A stretch of DNA of 64,000 bases from G963663775 sp963663775. GTDB taxonomy: Bacteria; Bacillota; Clostridia; Oscillospirales; Butyricicoccaceae. The position numbers and the translations under genes are program-made. The DNA lies in assembly GCA_963663775.1 (NCBI GenBank), contig OY760624.1, positions 2,418,001 to 2,482,000 of the forward strand, in the 5' to 3' direction. Numbering within the stretch: position 1 is the first letter of the stretch; each line of letters begins with the position of its first letter. Shown piece by piece: positions 17,123 to 26,019 of the stretch. The notes under the pieces are model-generated. The model saw only the letters and a program-made list of their open reading frames with translations, had not been told where the DNA came from and did no database searches.

Positions 17123-17710
17123 GTGGAACGGAGTGCAAAACCGCCAAAAAAACAAAAGCAAGGGGTTTGGCGACTGATAAATGTGCGGTGGATTCTCACA
17201 ATTACCTTTGTCAGCTTAATCCTGTCGACAGTTATGTCCTATTTATCCAATGAAGCATTGTCTAATGCCAGCAACCGTGTGGCATTTTTTATTTTATGGA
17301 TGTTTATCGCATTTGGTATTGTTTTTGACATGATTGGTGTGGCGGCAACGGCTTCTACCGAAAAAGAATTTCATTCCATGGCGGCTCGTAAGGTGAAAGG
17401 CGCAAAAGAAGCCGTTTGGCTGATTCGCAATGCCGAAAAAGTATCGAGCTTTTGCAATGATGTGATAGGGGATATTTCCGGCATCATTTCCGGCGCAACG
17501 GGTGCCATTTTAGTGGCGAATTTAACCAGTTCTATGACAGAATTGCAGACCGTTTTGGTTTCACTTGGCATCACAGGGATGATTGCCGCCCTAACCATTG
17601 GCGGAAAAGCAGCCGGAAAAGCGGTTGGGATTGGTGGAAGTCGCACAATTTTGTTTTTTGTTGGGAAAATATTATCGATTTTACCGTTTTCCTTTGATAA
17701 GCGGAAATAG
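17123..17710 (+). CDS. oapA: OLE-associated membrane protein OapA
   Basis: The 195-residue protein starts at GTG 17123 with AAGGAG nine bases upstream. A basic N-terminus (KPPKKQKQ) precedes hydrophobic spans at about 23-41 and 53-75. A polar helical region, then D113-V-I-G-D117, a DxxxD pair as reported for OapA, and further hydrophobic, Gly/Ala-rich segments (about 119-160) follow. OapA holds OLE RNA at the membrane, and the complex affects tolerance of cold, alcohol and magnesium stress in Bacillus halodurans. The assignment rests on topology, the DxxxD pair and its place behind the RNA; the protein has no other recognised domain. Confidence 0.82.
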   Translation: MERSAKPPKKQKQGVWRLINVRWILTITFVSLILSTVMSYLSNEALSNASNRVAFFILWMFIAFGIVFDMIGVAATASTEKEFHSMAARKVKGAKEAVWLIRNAEKVSSFCNDVIGDISGIISGATGAILVANLTSSMTELQTVLVSLGITGMIAALTIGGKAAGKAVGIGGSRTILFFVGKILSILPFSFDKRK

Positions 17711-17725
17711 GGAGGGCGGAGTGCC

Positions 17726-19603
17726 TTGGATATGCAAAAAAAGCGATATGGTATTTTGGACCGTGTGCAGTCCAGTGCGGATTTACAGGAAATGTCCTAT
17801 GGTGTGCTGGAGGAATTGTGCCGTGCGCTGCGGGAATTTTTGATGGACCATGTTTCCAAAACAGGGGGGCATCTTGCCTCGAATTTGGGAATTGTGGAGC
17901 TTTCGGTGGCATTGGAACGTGTTTTTGATACGTCTTCTGACCGCATCATTTATGATGTTGGACATCAGAGCTATATCCATAAAATATTGACCGGAAGACG
18001 TGACCAATTCGATACCTTGCGGCATTATGAAGGACTTTCCGGATTTATGAAGCCGGAGGAAAGTCCGACCGACCCGTGCATTACAGGGCATGCTTCCAAC
18101 TCTGTTTCAGTTGCACTTGGCATGGCGCATGCAAGAACCCTTCGTGCGAAAAAAAATCATGTGGTTGCGGTGATTGGCGATGGAGCTTTGACGGGTGGCA
18201 TGGCATATGAAGCACTAAATAACGCTGGTGGGTGCGGAGAGCCACTGCTCGTCGTGCTGAATGATAACAACATGTCCATTGCCCAGAATGTGGGAGCAAT
18301 GAGCCGCCATTTGGCAAATCTGCGTGTCAGTCCGCGCTATTTGCATGCGAAGGATTATGTGCGGGATGTCCTATCTCACGTACCTGGCGGAGAGAAAATC
18401 ACTGATTTTATCACCAGAACCAAGTCAGGCATTAAAAATGTGGTGCTGACTAACAGCCTGTTTGAGCAAATGGGTTTTGCTTATCTGGGTCCGGTGGATG
18501 GACATGATTTAAAAGCGGTGTGTGAACTTTTGAATCATGCCAAGTCATTGAAAAAACCCGTACTGCTGCATGTTATCACACAAAAGGGGCGAGGATATTC
18601 TTTTGCGGAAAAAAATCCGGGAGAATTCCACGGTGTAGCGGCGTTCAACCCGCTTACCGGAAAATCAATTGCAGACAAAAAAACAGATTTTTCTGCGTGC
18701 TTTGGACACGCTCTGATGGAACTGGCAGAAAAGGATGAACGAATCTGTGCAATCACGGCTGCAATGCCATCTGGTACGGGGCTTACAGCGTTTAGCCGCC
18801 AATACCCGCAGCGTTTTTTTGATGTCGGCATTGCAGAGGAACATGCGGTTGCCATGTGTGCAGGGATGTCCAAGCAGGGTTTAAAACCGATTTGTGCCAT
18901 GTACTCTACCTTTTTGCAGCGTGCCTATGACCAAATCATCCACGATGTGGCGATAGAGGGGCTGCATGTTGTGTTTGCGGTAGATCGTGCGGGCATTGTC
19001 GGTGCGGACGGACCGACGCACAATGGGGTGTTTGATGTAGCATTTTTACGGCAAATTCCTGGTGTTAAGATTTTTGCACCATCGAACTTTGCAGAATTGC
19101 GTTCGATGCTTTCACAGGCGATGTATCATCAGAACGGACCGGTTGCCATTCGGTATCCACGTGGTGGAGAAGGGCATTATCGGGAGGATTCTTCCGATGT
19201 GCCCATTGCCAAGCTACGAGATGGCGCAGATATAGTGCTTGTCAGTTATGGTATCCTCATCAACGAAGTACTGTGTGCAGCAGAGTTATTGGAAAAACGT
19301 GGCATGCAAGCAGCGGTCTATAAGGTCAATGATTTGGGTATGTGTGACACGGACGAATTGCTGAGTGAGATGCAAACCTGCAAGAGGGTCATTGTGGTGG
19401 AAGATTGTGTGGAAACGGGTGGCGTTGGTGATTGTCTGCGCAGCACAATTGCAGGCAGCGGTATTGCAATGCAGCAGCTGACACTGCTCAATACCGGTAA
19501 TCGATTTTTGCCGCATGGGAGTGTCAAAGAGCTGTGGACGCTGTGTCGGATAGACGCACAGAGTATCGTACATGCAGCATTGGAGGGAAATCGTTTTGAG
19601 TAA
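17726..19603 (+). CDS. dxs: 1-Deoxy-D-xylulose-5-phosphate synthase
   Basis: The 625-residue protein probably starts at TTG 17726 (GGGAGG ten bases before); ATG 17732, two codons later, is an alternative. Motifs in order: HLASNLGIVELSVALE, YDVGHQSYIHKILTGR, the thiamine-diphosphate/Mg motif GDGALTGGMAYEALNNAG, and FDVGIAEEHAVAMCAG with its catalytic glutamate. Dxs joins pyruvate and glyceraldehyde 3-phosphate, the first step of the MEP isoprenoid pathway. It fits next to ispA. The end overlaps tlyA by 8 bases. Confidence 0.95.
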   Translation: MDMQKKRYGILDRVQSSADLQEMSYGVLEELCRALREFLMDHVSKTGGHLASNLGIVELSVALERVFDTSSDRIIYDVGHQSYIHKILTGRRDQFDTLRHYEGLSGFMKPEESPTDPCITGHASNSVSVALGMAHARTLRAKKNHVVAVIGDGALTGGMAYEALNNAGGCGEPLLVVLNDNNMSIAQNVGAMSRHLANLRVSPRYLHAKDYVRDVLSHVPGGEKITDFITRTKSGIKNVVLTNSLFEQMGFAYLGPVDGHDLKAVCELLNHAKSLKKPVLLHVITQKGRGYSFAEKNPGEFHGVAAFNPLTGKSIADKKTDFSACFGHALMELAEKDERICAITAAMPSGTGLTAFSRQYPQRFFDVGIAEEHAVAMCAGMSKQGLKPICAMYSTFLQRAYDQIIHDVAIEGLHVVFAVDRAGIVGADGPTHNGVFDVAFLRQIPGVKIFAPSNFAELRSMLSQAMYHQNGPVAIRYPRGGEGHYREDSSDVPIAKLRDGADIVLVSYGILINEVLCAAELLEKRGMQAAVYKVNDLGMCDTDELLSEMQTCKRVIVVEDCVETGGVGDCLRSTIAGSGIAMQQLTLLNTGNRFLPHGSVKELWTLCRIDAQSIVHAALEGNRFE

Positions 19604-20393
19604 AATGCGTTTGGATATACTACTGTTTGAAAAAGGGCTGTTTCCATCCCGAGAACGTGCAAAAGCGGTTATTATGGAAGGCTTGGTCTATGTCAATGGA
19701 CAAAAGGCAGATAAACCAGGTGTTGCTGTCGAAGAAACGGCAGACATTGTAGTGCGTTCAAAAGATAAAGAGTATGTCAGCCGCGGCGGACATAAAATAG
19801 AAAAAGCACTGCATCATTTTTCCATCGACCCGGATGGGTTGGTGGTGATGGATGTTGGCGCATCGACAGGCGGATTTACAGATTGCTTGCTGAAGCGTGG
19901 TGCGACAAAGGTCTATTCGATTGATGTTGGATATGGGCAATTGGCTTGGAGCTTGCGTACTGACCCGAGAGTGGTCTGCATGGAGCGCACCAATATTCGG
20001 TATGTCACGCCCGAGCAGCTGGAAGAAGTCCCTTCATTGTGTGTCATAGATGTTTCCTTTATCTCTCTTAAATTAGTGCTGCCTGTGGTGTCGCACCTGT
20101 TATCGGAAGATGGACGTGTTGCGTGTCTTATCAAGCCGCAGTTTGAGGCAGGGAAGGGGCGCGTAGGGAAAAAAGGTGTGGTTCGTGAGCCGGAAATTCA
20201 TATAGAAGTGTTGGAAGCTTTTTTGCAAAATGCAAAAGATGCAGGCTTTCAGATTTATGGATTGACCTTTTCACCCATCAAAGGTCCTGAGGGCAATATC
20301 GAATTTTTGGGGTATTTGGGCAAGACGGGTGAAAGTATCCCGCTGCAAACATCAGAAATTGTCCGTGATGCACATGAAGAATTGAATGTATAG
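19596..20393 (+). CDS. tlyA: TlyA-family rRNA 2'-O-methyltransferase
   Basis: The start is TTG 19596, eight bases after GGAGGG and overlapping the end of dxs; ATG 19605 would leave a 17-base gap. An N-terminal S4 RNA-binding domain (MRLDILLFEKGLFPSRERAK) is followed by a FtsJ-like methyltransferase domain with the SAM-binding DVGASTGGFTDCLLKRGA and KPQFEAGK. In mycobacteria TlyA methylates 16S and 23S rRNA; many clostridial members are annotated hemolysin for historical reasons. It is 265 residues long, usual for the family. Confidence 0.9.
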   Translation: MSKMRLDILLFEKGLFPSRERAKAVIMEGLVYVNGQKADKPGVAVEETADIVVRSKDKEYVSRGGHKIEKALHHFSIDPDGLVVMDVGASTGGFTDCLLKRGATKVYSIDVGYGQLAWSLRTDPRVVCMERTNIRYVTPEQLEEVPSLCVIDVSFISLKLVLPVVSHLLSEDGRVACLIKPQFEAGKGRVGKKGVVREPEIHIEVLEAFLQNAKDAGFQIYGLTFSPIKGPEGNIEFLGYLGKTGESIPLQTSEIVRDAHEELNV

Positions 20394-20402
20394 GATGAGA
20401 AT

Positions 20403-21269
20403 ATGTCTATAAAAACGGTTTTTATTTGGCCAAACACTGGAAAAGAAAACATGGTTTCGGCTGTGGTTCGTCTATGTGAATTGATGGAACGCTGCAGCAT
20501 GCAGGTGATTCTGCCGCACGAGAGCCTTGTCTTAGGACTGCCGCAAGACAATATTCAGTATATTTCGCCGGAAGAAGGGGTGCGGCTGTGTGACATTGTG
20601 CTTTCCTTGGGCGGTGATGGGACAATCCTGCATATTGCGGAGCTTGCAGCACATGCGAGCAAGCCGATGATTGGGGTCAATCTGGGACACATTGGGTTTA
20701 TCACAGAGCTGGAATATAGTGAAATTGAGCAAATCGAACACGTTTTTAGTGGAAATTATACCCTAGATTGCCGCATGATGCTAGATTTATCGGTGGAACG
20801 AGAGGGCACATGTATTCACAGACAGACGGCTCTAAATGATATTATTTTGACAAAATCAAACCCTTTTCGTGTGATTCATGTTGATATACAGGCAGGTGGT
20901 GTGCCAGCAACCAGTTTTTTGGGTGACGGTGTGGTGATTGCGACACCAACCGGTTCTACCGGATATTCGCTTTCGGCAGGCGGTGCCATTTTAGAGCCTG
21001 CAGCTGAAAATATTGTTATTACACCGATTTGTGCACATAATTTTTATGCAAAGCCAATGGTATTTTCTCCAGAACGTGAAATTATCATTGCCGCAACCGG
21101 CCCAGACGGCAGCGGCGTAGGAATTTCGGCAGATGGACGGTCGTGTATCAATTTATTGCCGTCAGACCGTGTTGTGATTCGGAAATCAAATGTCAAAACC
21201 CAATTGATTCGTGTGAAAGGGAATCGTTTTTTTCAGATTTTACAGCAAAAGTTTTCAGGGAGAGAATAG
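20403..21269 (+). CDS. nadK: NAD kinase
   Basis: The 288-residue protein has the GGDGT motif at 70-74 (SLGGDGTILH), GVNLGHIGFITE, and TPTGSTGYSLSAGG. It phosphorylates NAD to NADP in the cytosol. It starts 9 bases after tlyA (AGGATGAG upstream) and ends 2 bases before argR. The tlyA-nadK-argR-recN order is typical of Clostridia. Confidence 0.95.
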   Translation: MSIKTVFIWPNTGKENMVSAVVRLCELMERCSMQVILPHESLVLGLPQDNIQYISPEEGVRLCDIVLSLGGDGTILHIAELAAHASKPMIGVNLGHIGFITELEYSEIEQIEHVFSGNYTLDCRMMLDLSVEREGTCIHRQTALNDIILTKSNPFRVIHVDIQAGGVPATSFLGDGVVIATPTGSTGYSLSAGGAILEPAAENIVITPICAHNFYAKPMVFSPEREIIIAATGPDGSGVGISADGRSCINLLPSDRVVIRKSNVKTQLIRVKGNRFFQILQQKFSGRE

Positions 21270-21271
21270 CT

Positions 21272-21724
21272 ATGAAATTTCAAAGACAAGCACGTATTTT
21301 GGATTTAATCCAGTCACAAGAAATTGAAACGCAGGAAGAACTGTCTAATCAATTGCGTACCTTGGGATATAACACCACCCAGGCGACGGTTTCACGAGAT
21401 ATTAAAGAGCTGCATTTAGTCAAGATTTTATCCGCAGCAACTGGAAAATATCGCTATACCGCCGTCAATACCGAAATGGAAAATAGTTTTTCCACCAGAC
21501 TGCGCAATATTTTTCGGGAATGCGTGACAGATATAGATGCGGCACAAAATATGGTGGTCATCAAAACATTGCCCGGTTTGGCGCAGGCCGCAGCTATGGC
21601 AATTGACGCATGGCATGATAAGAATGTGGTAGGTACCTTGGGCGGCGATGACACGGTTTTCGTTGTGATGCGTGACCAAGATGCTGCAAAACAATTTTGC
21701 ATTTCTGCAGAAGAAATGCTATAA
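21272..21724 (+). CDS. argR: Arginine repressor ArgR/AhrC
   Basis: The 150-residue protein starts at ATG 21272 after AGGGAGAG. The N-terminal winged helix (RQARILDLIQSQEIETQEEL, TTQATVSRDIKELHLVK) binds ARG boxes. The C-terminal oligomerisation domain ends with VGTLGGDDTVFVVMRD, which holds the arginine-binding aspartates. It regulates arginine synthesis and breakdown. No ARG box was identified in this window. Confidence 0.95.
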   Translation: MKFQRQARILDLIQSQEIETQEELSNQLRTLGYNTTQATVSRDIKELHLVKILSAATGKYRYTAVNTEMENSFSTRLRNIFRECVTDIDAAQNMVVIKTLPGLAQAAAMAIDAWHDKNVVGTLGGDDTVFVVMRDQDAAKQFCISAEEML

Positions 21725-21790
21725 TATTCTTACGAACATACGTACACGCATGACAGCGTGTGTATTAGCAAGACAAACGGAGGGGCTATC

Positions 21791-23503
21791 ATGCTGAGTT
21801 TACTGCATATTGAAAATATTGCGGTGATCGAAAGTGCGGATATTACATTAGACAAGGGCTTGACCGTACTTTCCGGTGAAACGGGTGCCGGAAAGTCTAT
21901 TGTTTTGGATTCCATCGGAGCACTCATGGGGCAGCGCACCAGCAAGGAATTGATTCGAAATGGAGCGCCAAAAGGATTTGTAAGTGCTTTGTTTACGGAA
22001 ATTCCCACTGAATTACAGTGTAAACTAGAGGAGTTGGAGCTGCTCGGCGAGGAGCCCGATATCTTGCAGATTCAAAGACAAATCGGAGCAGACGGCAAAA
22101 CAATTTGCCGCATCAACATGCGACCGGTTCCTGTTGCCATGCTCAAAACCATTAGTCCCTATTTAATCAATATTCATGGGCAGCATGATGGTCAAAAATT
22201 GATGGATGAGCAGTGCCATATCGAATTTTTGGATTGCTTTTGCAGCAACGAATCCTTGCTTACAGACTATCAGCAGCTGTATTATCAACTAACCAGTTTG
22301 AAGCGTAAAATTACAGAGCTGGATAAAAATGAGCAGGATCGTTTGGAACGAATCGATACACTGGAATTTGCGGCGCAGGAAATTGCAGAGGCTGATTTAA
22401 GTGCAGAGGAAGAAGCCGAGCTTTTACGTAAAAAAGCAATGTTTGACCATGCAGAATCCCTGCTGGATGCCTTTGAAACCGCATATATGGCGTTGGATGG
22501 CATGGATTTAGAGGCTGCGGGTGCGGTAGAGCTTTTGGAAACCACATCCAATGCGCTTGCAGAGGTTTCGGAAGTTTCAGATGAGTTGCAAAAGATTTTC
22601 AGTAACGCAGAGGAGCTGAAATATTTAGCAATGGATTTGCGGGACAGCATTGCGATACATCGTTCTAAAATTGAATTTTCACCGGAAGAGCGAGCATTTA
22701 TCGAAGAGCGGCTAGACCAAATTTACCGTTTGAAGCAGCAATATGGACAGACCGTAGAAGCTGTTTTGGCATATCATACACAGATTTTGTCGGAACTTGA
22801 CACACTGCAGTCCGCAGACGAAACTCGTGTGCAGCTACGTGCCGAATATCGCGAAAAATTGCAGCAGGCAAAAGACCTTGCTGCAAGATTGACTGCACAG
22901 CGTCAGTCGGGCGCAGGACAGCTTTCCCAGAAAATTGCACAGGAATTGGCTGATTTAGATATGACGCATGCCAAGGTTGAGGTGCAAATTGAAACGGGTA
23001 AAAAATTGAGTGTACGAGGCATGGATACAGTTTCTTTTTTGATTTCTGTCAATCCAGGAGAACCGGTAAAGCCGCTCTCCAAAGTTGCATCGGGTGGGGA
23101 ATTATCTCGTATCATGCTCGCAATGAAAAATGTACTGACCGCACAAGAAGCAGTGGGTACTTTGATTTTCGATGAAATTGACACCGGTGTCAGTGGACGT
23201 GCAGCACAAAAAATTGCACAAAAGCTAATGTCAATTTCTACAAAAAAGCAGACACTGTGTGTAACACATCTGCCACAGATTGCAGCCATGGCAGACCAAC
23301 ATTTACTGATTGCAAAACAAGTCCGCAATGACCGAAGCTTTACGGAGATTTCGCCGTTGGATTCCAGTCTGCGCACACATGAAATTGCACGAATGGTTGC
23401 AGGGGATTATATTACAGAAACGACATTAACCAGTGCAAATGAATTGTTAGATGCAGCAAATCATGCAAAAAATGAGGAGAAGAAGAAAAATGCAGCTATT
23501 TGA
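21791..23503 (+). CDS. recN: DNA repair protein RecN
   Basis: The 570-residue SMC-like ATPase starts at ATG 21791 with GGAGG ten bases upstream. It has Walker A SGETGAGKSIVLDSI near the N-terminus, INIHGQHDGQKLMD, a long coiled-coil middle, and the C-terminal signature KVASGGELSRIMLAMK with the Walker B segment LIFDEIDTGVSG. RecN gathers and tethers DNA ends during double-strand-break repair. The last 14 bases overlap tyrS. Confidence 0.95.
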   Translation: MLSLLHIENIAVIESADITLDKGLTVLSGETGAGKSIVLDSIGALMGQRTSKELIRNGAPKGFVSALFTEIPTELQCKLEELELLGEEPDILQIQRQIGADGKTICRINMRPVPVAMLKTISPYLINIHGQHDGQKLMDEQCHIEFLDCFCSNESLLTDYQQLYYQLTSLKRKITELDKNEQDRLERIDTLEFAAQEIAEADLSAEEEAELLRKKAMFDHAESLLDAFETAYMALDGMDLEAAGAVELLETTSNALAEVSEVSDELQKIFSNAEELKYLAMDLRDSIAIHRSKIEFSPEERAFIEERLDQIYRLKQQYGQTVEAVLAYHTQILSELDTLQSADETRVQLRAEYREKLQQAKDLAARLTAQRQSGAGQLSQKIAQELADLDMTHAKVEVQIETGKKLSVRGMDTVSFLISVNPGEPVKPLSKVASGGELSRIMLAMKNVLTAQEAVGTLIFDEIDTGVSGRAAQKIAQKLMSISTKKQTLCVTHLPQIAAMADQHLLIAKQVRNDRSFTEISPLDSSLRTHEIARMVAGDYITETTLTSANELLDAANHAKNEEKKKNAAI

Positions 23504-24731
23504 AGAATTAAAGCAACGTGGCTTGATTGCACAGTGCACCAATGAAGAAAAGGTGCGTGATTTATTGGACAATCATACCGGCGTTCCTTTTTATATTGGA
23601 TTTGATGCAACAGCTGACAGCTTGCATGTGGGGCACTTTTTGCAGTTGGTGGTTATGAGCCGCATGCAGAAGGCAGGGCATAAGCCCATTGCTTTGATTG
23701 GCGGTGCTACCACAATGATTGGTGACCCAACAGGGAAAACCGATATGCGAAAAATGCTGACACGAGAGGAAATTGACCATAATGCAGATTGTTTCCGTGT
23801 GCAAATGCGCAGATTAGTAGAATTCGGGGATGAAAAGGCGGTTATGGTGAATAACGCCGACTGGATTTTGCCCTTTAATTATATGCAATTTTTACGAGAG
23901 GTCGGTGTACATTTCTCAGTCAACCGTATGCTGACAGCAGAGTGCTTCAAATCTCGCTTAGAAGGCAAGGGGCTCAGCTTTCTGGAATTCAACTATATGT
24001 TGCTGCAAAGCTATGATTTTTTACATCTCTATCGTGTCATGGACTGTAAATTAGAGTTGGGTGGTGATGACCAATGGTCCAATATCATCAACGGTGCAGA
24101 TTTGATTCGTCGTGTGGAAGGCAAGGACGATGCATATGGGATGACCTTTACGCTGTTGACTACATCTGAAGGCAAGAAAATGGGAAAAACAGAAAAGGGC
24201 GCAGTGTGGTTAGACCCTGCTAAAACATCGCCATATGAATTTTTCCAATATTGGCGAAATATTAACGATGCAGATGTGATTAAGGTCATGAAATTACTGA
24301 CATTTATTCCATTGGATGAAATTGCGCAGTATGCAAAACTGGAAGGCAGTGCGCTCAATGACGTGAAAGAGAAGTTGGCGTATGAGCTTACGGCAATGGT
24401 ACACGGTACAGAAGCGGCAGAAAAAGCTTTAGAAGCAGCAAAATCGGTATTCGGTGGTGGTGTTTCCAGTGAAAATATGCCAACAACAGAGTTGACCTCA
24501 GCAGACTTTGTATCCGGCAGCATTGGCGTGCTGCATCTGCTTGTCAAATGCGGCTTAGCGTCCTCCAACGGAGAAGCTCGAAAGCTGATTATGGGTGGCG
24601 GCATTTCGGTTGACAACGAAAAGGTCATGGATACAAAAGCAGTTATTCTGGAAACAGAATTTGAAAATAGCGAAATTATCCTCAAAAAAGGTAAGAAAAC
24701 CTTTCATAAGGTTGTAAAAATTGAAATCTAA
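23490..24731 (+). CDS. tyrS: Tyrosyl-tRNA synthetase
   Basis: The 413-residue class I synthetase starts at ATG 23490 inside the end of recN, after GAGGAGAAG. It shows HVGHFLQL (the HIGH motif), KMGKTEKGAVWLD (KMSKS-like), GGDDQWSNIINGADLIR for tyrosine binding, and a C-terminal S4 domain (CGLASSNGEARKLIMGGGIS). It charges tRNA-Tyr. Unlike many Firmicute tyrS genes there is no T-box leader, because the gene is coupled to recN. Confidence 0.95.
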   Translation: MQLFEELKQRGLIAQCTNEEKVRDLLDNHTGVPFYIGFDATADSLHVGHFLQLVVMSRMQKAGHKPIALIGGATTMIGDPTGKTDMRKMLTREEIDHNADCFRVQMRRLVEFGDEKAVMVNNADWILPFNYMQFLREVGVHFSVNRMLTAECFKSRLEGKGLSFLEFNYMLLQSYDFLHLYRVMDCKLELGGDDQWSNIINGADLIRRVEGKDDAYGMTFTLLTTSEGKKMGKTEKGAVWLDPAKTSPYEFFQYWRNINDADVIKVMKLLTFIPLDEIAQYAKLEGSALNDVKEKLAYELTAMVHGTEAAEKALEAAKSVFGGGVSSENMPTTELTSADFVSGSIGVLHLLVKCGLASSNGEARKLIMGGGISVDNEKVMDTKAVILETEFENSEIILKKGKKTFHKVVKIEI

Positions 24732-24788
24732 AACACTGGCATCCCGCCCTATTAGAAATAAGTTTCAGATAGGCGGGATGCCAGTGTT
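24732..24788. terminator. Long hairpin after tyrS
   Basis: Two arms of about 20 bases (AACACTGGCATCCCGCC and its complement) start directly behind the tyrS stop. There is no clear T-run on the plus strand. It may stabilise or end the operon transcript. Confidence 0.55.
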
Positions 24789-24855
24789 GGTATAATATCT
24801 GTATTTCAGCATGGATAAGTAAGCACATGCTTTGAAACCAAGATAATTTTAACGA

Positions 24856-24900
24856 GAAAAAGCCGTTAAACCATCATTTTAGACGATTTAACGGCTTTTT
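24856..24900 (-). terminator. Terminator of the tRNA-Arg gene
   Basis: The stem AAAAAGCCGTTAAA/TTTAACGGCTTTTT abuts the tRNA 3' end. It has A/T tails on both sides, so it can work in both directions. Confidence 0.8.
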
Positions 24901-24977
24901 TGGCACGCCCGAAGGGACTCGAACCCCCAACATTTAGAACCGGAATCTAACGCTCTATCCAATTGAACTACGGACGC
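24901..24977 (-). tRNA. tRNA-Arg (anticodon CCG)
   Basis: The minus strand forms a full cloverleaf: acceptor GCGTCCG with CGGGCGT, D arm with AGTTCAATTGG, anticodon stem TTAGA/TCTAA with loop TTCCGGT (anticodon CCG), and T arm with GGTTCGAGTCC. The CCA end is encoded (24901-24903). It reads CGG arginine codons. Confidence 0.95.
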
Positions 24978-24987
24978 ATTTTTATAT

Positions 24988-25016
24988 ACTATACCATAGT
25001 TATCAGACAAAGTCAA
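24988..25016 (-). promoter_or_regulatory. Promoter of the tRNA-Arg gene
   Basis: On the minus strand TTGACT (25016-25011) and TATAGT (24993-24988) are 17 bases apart and end about 10 bases before the tRNA 5' end. Confidence 0.8.
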
Positions 25017-25129
25017 CAGTAATTACAAAAAACTCTTTGTGGGAAAAGTAAGATAATAAATATGAAAGAGTATTATACCTCTGACGCATTTATTTTTTTA
25101 TCTAAAACTGTAGAAAGCGTGGTGAAAAT

Positions 25130-25396
25130 ATGACGGAAAAAACAAAGACATTGACCTTGTCCGACCGATTAGAGATTGAGCAAGCCTATTTAAGCGGAAA
25201 AAACATCGCAGAAATTGCGACTTCTATAGATTCTTGCCCTTCGACAATCTATCGGGAACTCCATCGTGGATATGCAGGAAGACCCGATATAAACGGACGT
25301 CCTGCTTATAGCGCAAAAATAGCGCAGGAAGTCAATGCCCGAAACATTAAGCGGCGTGGGTGTCGCAGACGCACGCTTGACGATAAAAAACACTGA
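25130..25396 (+). CDS. Small IS30-type HTH (HTH_38) DNA-binding protein
   Basis: The 88-residue protein is almost entirely a helix-turn-helix of the kind at the N-terminus of IS30 transposases (LTLSDRLEIEQAYLSGKNIA, STIYRELHRG), followed by a basic tail (KRRGCRRRT). It has no DDE catalytic domain, and nothing downstream continues one. Either it is a stand-alone regulator of the mobile island, or the stub of an old transposase. The HTH resembles that of the IS30 transposase at 31295 but is clearly not a copy. The ribosome site is weak. It is the first gene of the foreign island after the tRNA. Confidence 0.55.
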   Translation: MTEKTKTLTLSDRLEIEQAYLSGKNIAEIATSIDSCPSTIYRELHRGYAGRPDINGRPAYSAKIAQEVNARNIKRRGCRRRTLDDKKH

Positions 25397-25473
25397 ACTG
25401 CATCACCTTCTGCACCTTGAAAATTTCATACAGGTACGCACAAGAGAAAGAGAAAAGAGGAGGGGATAACTAT

Positions 25474-25991
25474 ATGAACAACGGCACAATTATTGTTGAA
25501 GAAATCATTCAGCACTATCCAGAACTAATGAACAAACAGCAAAGCTTAAAAGATGCTGTAAGTCGCAGCAGTGGTAGCAACTCCACCTCGAATGCATCTA
25601 TGATAGAATTATCTCCCGAAGAGCAAAGGCAGTGTAGAGCAATTTTTTCAGCCATCCAGCACACTGCACATACCTATCATGATGGGTCTAGGCGATTGCT
25701 TGTAATTCAAGAATCTTACTGGGGGGGAGTTCCGCAGACAATGCCCTATTAAAGACCATCTCATGGCTAGACGCACAGGAATATCGAATGGACTTTGTGC
25801 AGGCTGTAGCACAACGGCTAGGTCTTAATGATTGCGCTGGCTGCATCTATTGGCGGCAATTATTTGGTTCTAAAGGCATCGATTCATATGCTTGTCATTA
25901 TTGTTATGATACTGGGAGAGTTCGCAGACAGGAAGGTTCTCAATGCTACTCGAAATGTCTTTCTGCAACACGTTCAGAGGTATCAGCATGA
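25474..25991 (+). pseudogene. Island protein with C-terminal Cys-rich domain, frameshifted at a G7 run
   Basis: A 93-residue frame starts at ATG 25474 behind GAGGAGGGG and stops at 25752. A second frame continues the same protein: after the seven G at 25721-25727 the alternative frame reads on as SSADNALLKTISWLDAQEYR into the frame ending at 25991. One base gained or lost in the G run would restore about 170 residues. The C-terminal part has regularly placed Cys/His (DCAGCIYW, ACHYCYDTG, CYSKC), like small zinc-binding domains of phage and plasmid proteins. It could be a true mutation, programmed slippage or a sequencing error. Confidence 0.6.
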
Positions 25992-26019
25992 GCCAGAGCT
26001 GCAATAAGGACTGTTTTAA

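Noticed and set aside
24901..25130. tRNA-Arg gene as attachment site of the plasmid-like island
   Set aside because: The island lies on the 5' side of the tRNA, no second copy of the tRNA 3' end was seen, and no integrase gene is present in the window.
25130..25396. Complete IS30 element
   Set aside because: Only the HTH is present; no DDE domain or terminal repeats follow.
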